Shown one piece after another: positions 25,762-34,687 of a stretch of 64,000 nucleotides of DNA. Under the pieces are notes generated by a model. The model ran no database searches and was not told the origin of the DNA. It worked only from the letters and a program-made list of their open reading frames with translations. Every line of letters begins with the position of its first letter. The first letter of the stretch is position 1. Source of the stretch: Holophagae bacterium (GTDB lineage Bacteria; Acidobacteriota; Holophagae; Acanthopleuribacterales; Acanthopleuribacteraceae); assembly GCA_030429565.1 (NCBI GenBank), contig JAUIFE010000007.1, forward strand, positions 62,001 to 126,000. Reading direction: 5' to 3'. The translations under genes were made by a program, and so were the position numbers.

Positions 25762-26892
25762 ATGATGTTCAAAAAGAAAACCAAAAAAATTGCGGAACAG
25801 GCCCTCGAACAGGTGTTGCGCGTTGCGTGTAAACGACGCATCCCGGCCAGGGTTGTTTCTGAGCAGCACAGCTTTTCCGCCAGGTTTCTCGATGTCGACG
25901 ACATTAACCTCATTCTCGACAACAACCTGTCTCATTTGGACGATGTGCGCAAAATGCGCAATCAAGAGCTGGTCCTTTATTTTCCCTTTCGCGCGACCTT
26001 GCTCAAGGGCCATTTTCGTTTGGTGGGTTTAACGACCGTCAAAAACCTACGCGGCCTCAAATTCACCCGGCCCGACTACGTGTACGTCGATGAAAAGCGC
26101 AGCGTCAAGCGTACCCAACAGATTCCCGCCGGCTCCAGTTTTACCTTTAACACGCCTGACCTGAATCTCTACCGCGGCACCATTCTCAATGTGTCGCCCA
26201 ACGGGTTCGGCTTTTTGCTGCGGGAAAACATCGATGAAAACCGGCATCTGTTTCAGAAGGGCGGTTCTATCCAGGCGGAAGCCCAGTTGGGGCAGGATTT
26301 TAAACTGAGCTTTGATGCCGAAATTCGCCATGTCGGCGCCGACACGGATCGCGGTCCCTACCGCTTGGGCGTGCGCATCAAAAACCTCAGCAACGAGGCA
26401 CAAGAAGATCTGAACCAATGGGTGTTTCGCCAGTCGACTGCGCAAATGGAAGCGGAACGTGCCGGCGCGATCGCCACCACCAAATCGCTGCTGGTCCGCA
26501 ACCGCGACCGGATTCCCAACTCGATATTGGTGATTGGTAACAAGCAGCCCGATTTAGATTTTTGGTACGGCTGCTTATCGCGCAAGTACGAGGTGTTGAC
26601 CTCGGATGCGAATATTGCCAACATTCGGACCGCATTGGGGACCAATCCCAGTTTGTTGTTGATTTACCTGGACGCGAAAAACCCTGAAAAAGCGTCCTTT
26701 ACGCGCAAGTTCTGTGCTACGGTGCAGAACCGAACGCCGATTTTGTTTTACGGCGAAGAAGCCGATGCAGCCAAGCAGGCGGTGCTCATGGGCAACATCA
26801 GCAACCATGGTTTCCTCGACATCAGTGAGAAACGTGTTCTCCATGGCTTTCGCGGGGTCGACTTGGTGATGCAAAGTTTGCTTAAAAAGTAA
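25762..26892 (+). CDS. PilZ-domain protein with C-terminal receiver-like domain
   Basis: The 376-residue protein has an N-terminal region (1-105) resembling the YcgR N-domain and a PilZ domain (about 110-225). In the PilZ domain the usual RxxxR appears as KRTQQI or nearby basic residues, and the DxSxxG motif as NVSPNGFGF, so c-di-GMP binding is possible but not textbook. The C-terminal ~130 residues (SILVIGNKQPDLDFWYGCLS...) have the strand pattern of a response-regulator receiver, with LLLIYLDAKNP where the phospho-acceptor aspartate would lie (a D is present), so phosphorylation cannot be excluded. A terminator separates it from the chemoreceptor gene. The two ATGs at 25762 and 25765 are equally possible. 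Confidence 0.75.
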   Translation: MMFKKKTKKIAEQALEQVLRVACKRRIPARVVSEQHSFSARFLDVDDINLILDNNLSHLDDVRKMRNQELVLYFPFRATLLKGHFRLVGLTTVKNLRGLKFTRPDYVYVDEKRSVKRTQQIPAGSSFTFNTPDLNLYRGTILNVSPNGFGFLLRENIDENRHLFQKGGSIQAEAQLGQDFKLSFDAEIRHVGADTDRGPYRLGVRIKNLSNEAQEDLNQWVFRQSTAQMEAERAGAIATTKSLLVRNRDRIPNSILVIGNKQPDLDFWYGCLSRKYEVLTSDANIANIRTALGTNPSLLLIYLDAKNPEKASFTRKFCATVQNRTPILFYGEEADAAKQAVLMGNISNHGFLDISEKRVLHGFRGVDLVMQSLLKK

Positions 26893-26902
26893 GCGGGCCG
26901 GC

Positions 26903-26931
26903 TTGACACGCAAAGGTGTAAAAACTACACT
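26903..26931 (+). promoter_or_regulatory. Sigma70-like promoter for nadE
   Basis: TTGACA at 26903-26908 and TACACT at 26926-26931 are separated by exactly 17 bases. Transcription would start near 26938, about 25 bases before the nadE ATG. Confidence 0.75.
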
Positions 26932-26962
26932 TTGATTTAGTCCTCATCAAGGAGTGTCGCCG

Positions 26963-28921
26963 ATGATTACCACGCTTCGTCTCGGTCTTGCCTCGCTCAA
27001 CCAAACACCGCTCGATTGGGGCGGCAACCTCGCCCGCATCCGTGCCGTCGTGGCGCAGGCGCGCGCCCAACAAACCCACATTTTGTGTTTACCCGAATTA
27101 GCCCTGACGGGTTACGGTTGCGAAGACGCTTTTTTGCATGAGGATACGGCGGTTCGCGCCAAACGTCATTTGCTTGAGTTGGCCGCCGAGGTGCAAGACC
27201 AGGTTGTGTTGGTGGGGTTTCCTCTGCGTTTGAACCAGGCCTTGTACAACGGTTTAGCGCTTTGTGCCGAGGGCCGGGTGCAGGCGATTTTTTGTAAGTC
27301 GTACCTTGCCCGTCAGGGCATTCACTATGAACCGCGTTGGTTTGATGCTTGGCCTAGTGGTCGTTTGGAACAAGTGACCTTCGCCGACGAAGCCATCCCG
27401 GTGGGTAGCTTCACCACCGCATACGGCGACTTCATTTTTTCCAGTGAAATTTGTGAGGATGCCTGGGTGACGCGCGACAAACGCAATTGCCGTTTGGCCA
27501 CCGACGCCCACTTTATCTTTAACGCCAGTGCCAGCCATTTCAGCATGGGCAAGGCCGATATCCGCGAGAACCTGGTGCGTGATTCTTCCCGCGATTTCGG
27601 CGTCGGTTACGGTTATGCCAATTTGCTCGGTTGTGAATCCGGCCGTGCCATCTATGACGGCGAGTGCTTGTTTGCCGTGGACGGTCGTATTGTTCAACGC
27701 GGTGAACGTTTGCAATGCAGTGATGGTGCCGTCACCGTTTATGATTTTCCTTACAGCGCGCGGCCGGCGGCGGTGGCAACCTGTGCCGTTCAGTTGGCGC
27801 CCGCCGCATTGGGTGACTTGCCTGCACCCGCGCCGGCGCGGGGCGAGCGCGATGCCCGCGACGAGGACGAAGCCTTTGCTAAAGCGGCGTCCACCGCCCT
27901 GATCGACTACATGCGCAAAAGTTATTCTCGCGGTTTTACCCTATCCCTGTCAGGCGGCGTTGACAGTAGCACCGTGGCGGTTTTGGTTGCGGTTGCCGCC
28001 CACCGCATTGTCAACGAAGTGCCGGCGGAGACGCGTCAGCGTTGGTTTGGTTATTTCCCCGCCTTGCTCGAGGCTTGCGATTCGCCCCAACGGTTGATGA
28101 AGGTTTTGCTGACCACCGTTTACCAAGGCACCCGCAATTCCGGCACTGTGACCCGCCATGCCGCCGCTGCTTTGGCTGAAGCACTGGGTGCCAACCATTT
28201 GGCCTTGGACGTAGACCCGATGGTCGCCGCCTATACCCAAGCCATTACCGGAGCCTTGCAGCGGCCGTTGACGTGGGACCGCGACGATATTGCCTTACAG
28301 AACATTCAGGCGCGTTCACGTGGACCCAGTGTGTGGATGTTGGCAAACCTGTCCGGTAGTTTGTTGTTGTCGACCAGCAATCGTTCCGAGGTTGCCGTCG
28401 GTTACGCCACCATGGACGGCGACACCTGCGGCGGTTTGTCGCCGATTGCCGGAGTGGCCAAGTCTTTCTTACGGCGCTGGTTGGTGCGTGTCGGGCGTGA
28501 GGGGGTCGCCGGCTTGGCGCCTGTCGATGCGCTACGCTTCGTGAACGAGCAGGAACCGACTGCCGAGTTGCGTCCGCCCGACGCCGCCCAGGAAGATGAA
28601 AAAGATCTGATGCCTTACGCCGTTTTGGACAGTTTAGAAGAGGCGCTGATCGGTCGTCGCCAATCTTTGCGCGATACCTACTTGATTTTAGGCAAGCGTT
28701 TTGCCGGCACCTATCGCGCCGATCAACTGCTGGCTTGGTCCGTCAAATTTTGCCGCATGTTTTCAACAAGCCAGTGGAAACGCGAGCGTTATGCGCCGGC
28801 ATTTCACCTTGACGATTCCAATCTGGATCCCAAAACCTGGGCGCGTTATCCCATTCTCTCTGGCTGTTTTTCGACAGAAATTCACGAACTACAGCAAGAA
28901 TTTGGTGCCGTCGACCCGTAA
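26963..28921 (+). CDS. nadE: Glutamine-dependent NAD+ synthetase (NadE)
   Basis: This 652-residue two-domain enzyme makes NAD+ from nicotinate adenine dinucleotide, ATP and glutamine. The N-terminal nitrilase-type glutaminase has its triad in LCLPELALTGYG (E45), FCKSYLAR (K112) and SSEICEDAW (C164). The C-terminal synthetase has the P-loop SLSGGVDSSTVAVLV and the later SNRSEVAVGYATMDGD. The length fits the long form found in many bacteria. The ATG at 26963 is preferred over the GTG at 26954, since AAGGAG (26949-26954) overlaps that GTG. It has its own promoter. Confidence 0.96.
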   Translation: MITTLRLGLASLNQTPLDWGGNLARIRAVVAQARAQQTHILCLPELALTGYGCEDAFLHEDTAVRAKRHLLELAAEVQDQVVLVGFPLRLNQALYNGLALCAEGRVQAIFCKSYLARQGIHYEPRWFDAWPSGRLEQVTFADEAIPVGSFTTAYGDFIFSSEICEDAWVTRDKRNCRLATDAHFIFNASASHFSMGKADIRENLVRDSSRDFGVGYGYANLLGCESGRAIYDGECLFAVDGRIVQRGERLQCSDGAVTVYDFPYSARPAAVATCAVQLAPAALGDLPAPAPARGERDARDEDEAFAKAASTALIDYMRKSYSRGFTLSLSGGVDSSTVAVLVAVAAHRIVNEVPAETRQRWFGYFPALLEACDSPQRLMKVLLTTVYQGTRNSGTVTRHAAAALAEALGANHLALDVDPMVAAYTQAITGALQRPLTWDRDDIALQNIQARSRGPSVWMLANLSGSLLLSTSNRSEVAVGYATMDGDTCGGLSPIAGVAKSFLRRWLVRVGREGVAGLAPVDALRFVNEQEPTAELRPPDAAQEDEKDLMPYAVLDSLEEALIGRRQSLRDTYLILGKRFAGTYRADQLLAWSVKFCRMFSTSQWKRERYAPAFHLDDSNLDPKTWARYPILSGCFSTEIHELQQEFGAVDP

Positions 28922-29503
28922 GCAGACTGGGCCGGGTGTGACCCTTTGGTGGGGAGGCCGACGCCAAGGCCGGTGTGGTTGCCTTTGTTGGTTGCGTTAT
29001 TGCGCACAAATGACGGTTTTTTTTCCACCCACCCAGCCCGACCCTTTAAAATGCCGGGTTTTTGGTGTGTGACCACGTTGCGATTCCGAGTGCTTGGGCC
29101 GATTGTGGTATCCTCAAGGCACGCCAATCCCTACAACCTAAATAGAACGATTCTTGGCGGCGCAATCACACAACTTGTTGGGCTGCAACGTGCTGTAAAA
29201 ATGCGCGCCCTACCTTTTCAAGTAGGTCTGTGTGTTTTTCAACACGTTCCGCGCCAACATCTTGCGCGTTTACTTTCCGCCTGAATCGCACGTTTTAGGT
29301 CTAACCGGAGTCCAAACACGCCTCTTTCATCCTGTTGGTACGAATCTGTGATCGGGTCGGGCTGCCGTTTGATGCGGATCACCGTCGCTGGATCACAAGC
29401 CTCCCCCTGACCCGCGTGCGGGTTGCCGGTCTCGCCGGATGTCTCTGTCCTCAAAATTTACCGTTCGGCACCAGCTTGCCGGACGTCTCGGAAAGCGGGT
29501 TTT
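28922..29503. other. Intergenic region before the ZorAB-like operon
   Basis: This 582-base region has no supported gene. The plus frames at 28946-29284 and 29335-29661 show no family pattern or ribosome-binding site. Weak dyads exist (for example CCCGAcc...CCGGGTTTTT at about 29037-29065, a weak terminator candidate for nadE). No convincing -35/-10 pair was found, though a long leader is possible. Confidence 0.45.
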
Positions 29504-30916
29504 ATGTTACTTACCTTAATTTCGATCTTCTTGTGTGTTGGCATTATTGGTTTTACGCTTTATCAGGCGATTCGATTGTTTGGTGGTTATCGAACGACTA
29601 TCAACCTCATCGGCCAATTAGACGCCAAGCTGACACCCTGCAAGACCGACCAGCAGTTTAAGCGTGAGCTCCAGCGTTTTGCCGACGAACAGGATCTTGT
29701 CGGTCGCGATGTGGTGCAAACCCTCCTGCGTACCGTCGGTGACGATCCCATCCAAACACCCTTTGGATCGGGCTGGGTTACTGATCTCGATTACTTGTGC
29801 GACGGCAAGCGATATTTTCGCATTCACCACAGCTATGAACTCACGCAAACCATGAGCGGTTTGTTGACCGGGTTGGGGATTTTGTTTACTTTTTCCGGTT
29901 TGGCGGTGGGTATTTCAGGCTTGGATCCGACTGATACAGCTCAGTTGACTCAGGGTGTTAAAACCCTTTTAGGCGGGATGAGCATTGCTTTTTTAACCTC
30001 CATCGCCGGCATTTTTTGTGCCCTGATGTGGACCTGGCGCCAAAAAGCGCTCATGGGCGATTTTGAAACCGCTTTTTTTCACTTGTACCAGACCCTGCAT
30101 GACAAAAGTTTCTTGTTAACGCCCGAAGAACGCGACAACCAAGCGGTACGCTACCTCAACGAACAAGCCCATCAACTCAATCACCTGGAGACGAGTTTCA
30201 AACGCGCTATGCTGGGGGCCTTTGAAGAGATTGGTTTTCAAGGTGGCGCGCTGCAGAGCGGTGCGCCCGCTAACGGGGAAAACACCGCGCCGCTATTGGA
30301 AAAAATTGGCCGTGAGCTGGCCGTGATTAGTGCCGGTTACAGCGAAATATCACAACTCAGCAAGGACATGGGCGGCGTGTTTGATCGCTTGCTCAAAGAG
30401 CGGCATCAAATGATGACCCAACAGGAGGCAAGTGCCGGCCAGAGCAAAGAAATGGTGTACAAGGCCGTAGAAGTTGCCGCCAATTTTGAATCGATGGCGC
30501 AGCATCAGAACCAAACCGCCGCCATTATCGGTGAAGGGGCGGTCGAACTGAAGAAGGTGCTTAATCTGTTGCGCCAGACCGGCAAGGAAATGGTGAAAAA
30601 CCAACAAGTGCTCATCAACCACACCGACCGACTCGAGCAACACTGGAATACTTCGCGCACGCACCTTGAACAACTCCACCAGCTTCTTAAAAGCGATATC
30701 GAGGGCTTTCACCAAAAGCTGGCCGAGTCTTTGCGCGGTGTCCACGGCGAAATCGACGATGTTTTGGCCAAAAGCATGCGTCATTTTGAGGCCGGCCTAC
30801 TGGAGTTCGGCAAGATGATTGAAGTCTTGGCGATTCAGCAAAAAATGAATGAAGCCGAACCGTCCGCGTTGCAAGAATCGGCACGTGGCGGTTCGTGGAT
30901 TGGGAAGCGCAAATGA
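29504..30916 (+). CDS. MotA/TolQ/ExbB-type proton-channel protein with long coiled-coil tail (ZorA-like)
   Basis: From the ATG at 29504 the product has 470 residues. Membrane helix 1 is at about 3-25; helices 2 and 3 (about 118-140 and 156-178) carry the proton-channel pattern GLLTGLGILFTFSGL and LLGGMSIAFLTSIAGIFCAL. A largely helical cytoplasmic tail of about 290 residues follows. This layout (one helix, a ~90-residue cytosolic piece, two channel helices, long coiled tail) matches ZorA of Zorya anti-phage systems better than flagellar MotA. It overlaps the next gene by ATGA, so the two are translationally coupled. The upstream extension of the open frame lacks support. Confidence 0.8.
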   Translation: MLLTLISIFLCVGIIGFTLYQAIRLFGGYRTTINLIGQLDAKLTPCKTDQQFKRELQRFADEQDLVGRDVVQTLLRTVGDDPIQTPFGSGWVTDLDYLCDGKRYFRIHHSYELTQTMSGLLTGLGILFTFSGLAVGISGLDPTDTAQLTQGVKTLLGGMSIAFLTSIAGIFCALMWTWRQKALMGDFETAFFHLYQTLHDKSFLLTPEERDNQAVRYLNEQAHQLNHLETSFKRAMLGAFEEIGFQGGALQSGAPANGENTAPLLEKIGRELAVISAGYSEISQLSKDMGGVFDRLLKERHQMMTQQEASAGQSKEMVYKAVEVAANFESMAQHQNQTAAIIGEGAVELKKVLNLLRQTGKEMVKNQQVLINHTDRLEQHWNTSRTHLEQLHQLLKSDIEGFHQKLAESLRGVHGEIDDVLAKSMRHFEAGLLEFGKMIEVLAIQQKMNEAEPSALQESARGGSWIGKRK

Positions 30917-31611
30917 GATATAGACGCGCTGGAACCCTTGGTGACGAACAGAATAACAACCATTTTTGGTCTTCCTACAGCGACCTTTTGGCCGCGATGT
31001 TGTTTGTCTTTATCCTGCTGGTGATTGTGGTGTTGTATCAATACTCGGAGTTTATTCGCGAGAAAGAGGGTCGCATTGACCTACAAGCCGAGAAGCTGCG
31101 CGCCTTTCACTCGGTTCAGTTGGATCTGTCGAAAGCCTTATCGGAGCGGCTCGATCAGGAGCAGGTCCGGTTGGACCGTGACACCGGCATTTTGCAAATC
31201 GACGCCGAGGTGTTGTTTGGTGAAGGCGAGGCGGAATTAAGTGATGTCGGCAAGGAGAATCTGGCGGGCATTTTTCAAGCTTATGCCGAAGTGGTGTTGT
31301 CAGAGCAGTTTCGCGACCATGTCGAGCAAATCGAAATCGAAGGGCACACCAACTCCAATGGAACCTACTTGTACAATTTGGAGTTATCACAACGTCGCGC
31401 CTACTCGGTCATGACCTTTCTGTTGGAACGGTCCGGCAGCCATCGCGCCCGGCTCGAGGAAATCGTGTTTGCCGGCGGTCGCTCTTTTTCGCGACTGATC
31501 CGCGACGAAACCGGCCGGGAGGATCCGGTGCGTTCGCGCCGCATTGAGATCCGTTGTCGCCTGCGTGAGGCGAGTGTGTACGCCGAGATTTACCGTGACT
31601 TGCAGGAGTAG
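30913..31611 (+). CDS. MotB/ZorB-like protein with OmpA peptidoglycan-binding domain
   Basis: The 232-residue protein starts at the ATGA overlap with the ZorA-like gene (GGGAAG at 30902-30907). A single membrane helix (about 25-45) begins with SSYSDLLAAMLFVFILL, in which D24 sits where MotB/ZorB carry the proton-binding aspartate. A helical linker leads to an OmpA-type domain (about 85-225) with EIEGHTNSNG, NLELSQRRAYSVMTFL and RSRRIEIRCRL, expected to bind peptidoglycan. Together with the upstream protein it would form a 5:2 ion-driven motor. The absence of flagellar or Tol/Exb genes nearby points away from motility or transport roles. Confidence 0.85.
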   Translation: MRYRRAGTLGDEQNNNHFWSSYSDLLAAMLFVFILLVIVVLYQYSEFIREKEGRIDLQAEKLRAFHSVQLDLSKALSERLDQEQVRLDRDTGILQIDAEVLFGEGEAELSDVGKENLAGIFQAYAEVVLSEQFRDHVEQIEIEGHTNSNGTYLYNLELSQRRAYSVMTFLLERSGSHRARLEEIVFAGGRSFSRLIRDETGREDPVRSRRIEIRCRLREASVYAEIYRDLQE

Positions 31612-31617
31612 ACGGCG

Positions 31618-32679
31618 ATGAAGTTTCCGCGCTACCAAGCACGCCCCCAACAGATGCTGGCCGTCCTTGAGCGGTTGCAAGCGCGTTGGCCGCTCGACGG
31701 CCCGCCGCTGCCGACCAACCTCGCGATGTTATTTGAAAAACTGGCGGGCATGCAACCCGCCGCCGTGGCCGCGTTTTCCATGAAGCTCACAAGCTCCGAG
31801 CTCAAAGTGCTAGGGGTGGGTTACAGCCAGGCGCCGAACGAGCGGGCGCTGACCATGGTTTGTCTGGTGATGGCGCACCGCCGTGACCCGCGTTTGGGAG
31901 AAATTTTAAATGCCCTTTACCACCGCCTGCCGGGCGCCGTCGAGATCGAATGGTTAAACCGTGAGTTGAGTGCCTTAAAGCTGCAGGAAGCCGTGCGGGG
32001 TGCGCATCTGTGGTTATATCGACACCTGTTTGAAAACGCCAAGGTGCCGGTATTGGATTTTGTGACCCGGGGTTTGGTCGAGGGGACTTTGGCCTTTTCG
32101 TCCATTTTCGGGCAAGACCAGGTTAAAACCCCGCTGCTCCAAGGCGTCTTGTTATGGCTGTTTAAAGAGGGCAACGCGGTGTTGGCCTCGCTTAAGCCAC
32201 ATACCGCCGCCCAGATGGTTCGACCGTTTGTTCTCGCCGGCGATATGGGCCCGGTCGCCAATTACCTTAACTACTACCCCGGCGAAAAGTGGCCCTATGA
32301 GTTGATTGCTTTGACGGCCGAGACCTTTGGTGACCCTGACGAAACCGTTGCTTTTTACAGCAAGGTGGAGGCTGGTCGGTTGTGGGCATTTCGCCGTTTG
32401 TTGTTTCGAGATAAGGTTATCAAAAGCAGTATGTTGGACTTGCAGCAGCAGGACCTGTGGGAGCGCTGGCTGCACCGCTGCCAGCGATGGCACGAGCATG
32501 ACGGCCGTATTGAGATCGTCATCCGTCCGTTTAAGGTGGTGATGAGCGCGCGCCAAACGGTTTTTTTTCAAGCTAATGCGCCGGATCGCCAAGTCGACCA
32601 AATGCGGCACGACAGCCGTTGGTCGGCCAAGGTGGAGGCCTTGCTGCGGAAATATATCAAGTGGGGTTTAGCTCCCTAA
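31618..32679 (+). CDS. Unrecognised third gene of the ZorAB-like operon
   Basis: The 353-residue product is predicted helical and soluble, with no signal peptide or membrane helix. I do not recognise a domain. Visible features are a repeat-like helical middle (ERALTMVCLVMAHRRDPRLG, about 75-110), and a tryptophan- and histidine-rich C-terminal region (WERWLHRCQRWHEHDGR, about 280-297) followed by a strand-rich stretch. Position and length suggest the place of ZorC in type I Zorya, whose EH_Signature domain I could not confirm here. It starts 6 bases after the ZorB-like stop with AGGAG inside the end of that gene, so co-translation is likely. No ZorD helicase-nuclease or ZorE HNH gene follows. 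Confidence 0.6.
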   Translation: MKFPRYQARPQQMLAVLERLQARWPLDGPPLPTNLAMLFEKLAGMQPAAVAAFSMKLTSSELKVLGVGYSQAPNERALTMVCLVMAHRRDPRLGEILNALYHRLPGAVEIEWLNRELSALKLQEAVRGAHLWLYRHLFENAKVPVLDFVTRGLVEGTLAFSSIFGQDQVKTPLLQGVLLWLFKEGNAVLASLKPHTAAQMVRPFVLAGDMGPVANYLNYYPGEKWPYELIALTAETFGDPDETVAFYSKVEAGRLWAFRRLLFRDKVIKSSMLDLQQQDLWERWLHRCQRWHEHDGRIEIVIRPFKVVMSARQTVFFQANAPDRQVDQMRHDSRWSAKVEALLRKYIKWGLAP

Positions 32680-33067
32680 GTGTTTCGTCGCGGCACGACG
32701 GAATCGCGGTTTCTAAGGGGCTAAAACAGTGTCGAAAAGGATGTTACAATAGACCCCGTTCCAAACGTATGTGACGTTAACGCGACAGTGCCGCTGTCCG
32801 ATCTGCGATCGCGGTCGGCTTCTTCCGCCTTGTTGTTGGTAGTCGTCACCCAAAACACATCCAAACAGCGCCGACGATCACTTACTCAATAGGGTTCGGT
32901 TCCTTGGCGAGAGCCGCTGGTTTTTGGTAAGTTTGGGAAGTTACCCTCTGTATGCCGGACCCGCCGAACCTCGGCGGCGTTTACCCGCTTTTGTTGGGCG
33001 CTTCCCAACCAAACCGGCGTTGTTGTTCCACCGATGGGTATTTTCTTTTTATTCAAGTGAGGCGCCT
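32680..33067. other. Intergenic region before the Ser/Thr kinase gene
   Basis: No gene is supported in these 388 bases. TACAAT at 32745-32750 is a good -10 match but no good -35 lies 16-18 bases upstream. The open kinase frame extends into this region to 32924, but the proline-rich translation there looks non-native. Confidence 0.45.
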
Positions 33068-34687
33068 GTGGTCAACCATCCTGAAGAGCCCGGTAAAGAG
33101 GAAGCAGCGGCAGGCGAGCCGACCGATCAAACCCGCGAAACCGTGATCGGCGATGTCGACGCGACCCAAGTGACGCAAGCGGGCCTGGTCGGACCTAGCG
33201 GCGACCATGAGGCGGCCGGTAACGAAGATTTGACCGAACCGCAACCGATTGAGGAAGACGAGGAATCGCCCTATAAATACGAATTGCTCAAGCCGCTGGG
33301 AAAAGGCGGCTTTGCTTGGGTCTATTTGGTGCGCAACCTGGATTTGGACCGCAAGGAAGCGATTAAGATCCTCAACGTTGATTTGACCGAAGATCCCGAT
33401 GTGGTTAACCGCTTCGTCAAAGAAGCGCGTATTGCCGCCAAGTTTTTGCACCAAAACATCGTCACCATTTACGAAGTTCACAAGCGCGGTGATTGGGAAA
33501 CCATCAACGCGCCGGAAAAGATTCAGCAGCGTCACCGCGAACCCTTTGTTTATTTCACCATGTCGTTTGTGGAAGGTCGCTCGGCTGCGGACTTGGTACG
33601 CAAAACCCGCATGCCGCAGCGCGAGGCCTTGAGCATTGTGATGGATGCCTGCGCCGCCTTGGATTATGCCCACGGACGCGGTGTTGTTCACCGTGACATT
33701 AAACCCGACAACATTCTCGTCGACCGCCGTGGACGCGGCATTGTGATGGATTTCGGCATCGCTAAAGCCGCCGACCAAACGCGGCAGACTGCCGCCGGTA
33801 CTTTTATGGGGACCGCGCGTTACGTTTCGCCTGAACAGGCGATGGGCCGCGAGATCGACGGCCGTTCCGATATTTACTCTCTTGGCATCACCCTTTACGA
33901 GTTGGTCACCGGGCGCGTGCCCTTTGATTCTGATCAGTGGATGACCGTGCTGTACCAGCACATCAACGAGCCGCCGCCGCCGCCCGACATGTTCTTTGAA
34001 GGGATCGACCGCGATTTACGCGCCGTGATTCTCAAAATGCTCGAGAAGAAACCTGAAAATCGTTTCCAAACGGCGGCCGAGGTTCTGGATACGCTGCGCG
34101 CGATTCACACCAAACTTGGCGGTGTCAATCGCCAAACCGAGCTGATGGACAACATCGCCACCCGCCAGGATTTGCGTCAGGTGGAAGAGCCGACCGTGGT
34201 AACTGAGATTCCCAGTGTCGCTACCGATAAACCGCCGGTTCGTACCGAGCAGCGCGATGCTCAAAAAGAGGCCGGCGAACGACCGGCAACCGGCATTGAG
34301 GAGCTCAAACCGGCCGGCTTGGTTAAACCGCTCGCCATCGGTGTGGCCGTCATGGCGCTAATTGTGGTGATCGCCGTGTTGATGTGGCCCAAGCCTGATC
34401 CCGACCCGCAACCGCCGCCGTTGCAGCAGGGCGATATGTTGGTTTCCGCTTTCCCCAAGGGTTCGATTGTCAAAATTATCAATGAACAGGGGGGCAGCGT
34501 ACCCTACGAACAAAACGAGTTACCGCAAGTGTTCCGTTTACCCGAAGGCAAGTACACCTTTGTCATCAATTATCGCGGCACCACCAAAGAAGTGACCGGC
34601 TACGTTTCGCCGGAGATGCCGCTTTCCAAGGCGCACGCTGAGTTCGAGTTGGAATTGGACAGTTTCTTGTTGGAGGACCTGCAATGA
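33068..34687 (+). CDS. Membrane Ser/Thr protein kinase (Hanks type)
   Basis: The 539-residue protein begins with an acidic disordered stretch (1-65), then a eukaryote-type kinase domain (about 71-345): glycine loop GKGGFAWV (78-85), K100 in EAIK, HRDIKPDN (D210), DFG (228-230) and the activation-loop end GTARYVSPEQA. A proline- and charge-rich linker leads to one membrane helix (about 420-442) and an extracytoplasmic PEGA-like tail of about 95 residues. The catalytic set is complete, so it should be active. A GTG at 33068 with GAGG at 33059-33062 is my preferred start; upstream alternatives exist. It overlaps the next gene by ATGA. Confidence 0.93.
   Translation: MVNHPEEPGKEEAAAGEPTDQTRETVIGDVDATQVTQAGLVGPSGDHEAAGNEDLTEPQPIEEDEESPYKYELLKPLGKGGFAWVYLVRNLDLDRKEAIKILNVDLTEDPDVVNRFVKEARIAAKFLHQNIVTIYEVHKRGDWETINAPEKIQQRHREPFVYFTMSFVEGRSAADLVRKTRMPQREALSIVMDACAALDYAHGRGVVHRDIKPDNILVDRRGRGIVMDFGIAKAADQTRQTAAGTFMGTARYVSPEQAMGREIDGRSDIYSLGITLYELVTGRVPFDSDQWMTVLYQHINEPPPPPDMFFEGIDRDLRAVILKMLEKKPENRFQTAAEVLDTLRAIHTKLGGVNRQTELMDNIATRQDLRQVEEPTVVTEIPSVATDKPPVRTEQRDAQKEAGERPATGIEELKPAGLVKPLAIGVAVMALIVVIAVLMWPKPDPDPQPPPLQQGDMLVSAFPKGSIVKIINEQGGSVPYEQNELPQVFRLPEGKYTFVINYRGTTKEVTGYVSPEMPLSKAHAEFELELDSFLLEDLQ

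Noticed and set aside
29504..31611. Flagellar stator MotA/MotB
   Set aside because: The channel protein has three rather than four predicted helices, a long C-terminal coiled tail, and no flagellar or chemotaxis kinase gene nearby.
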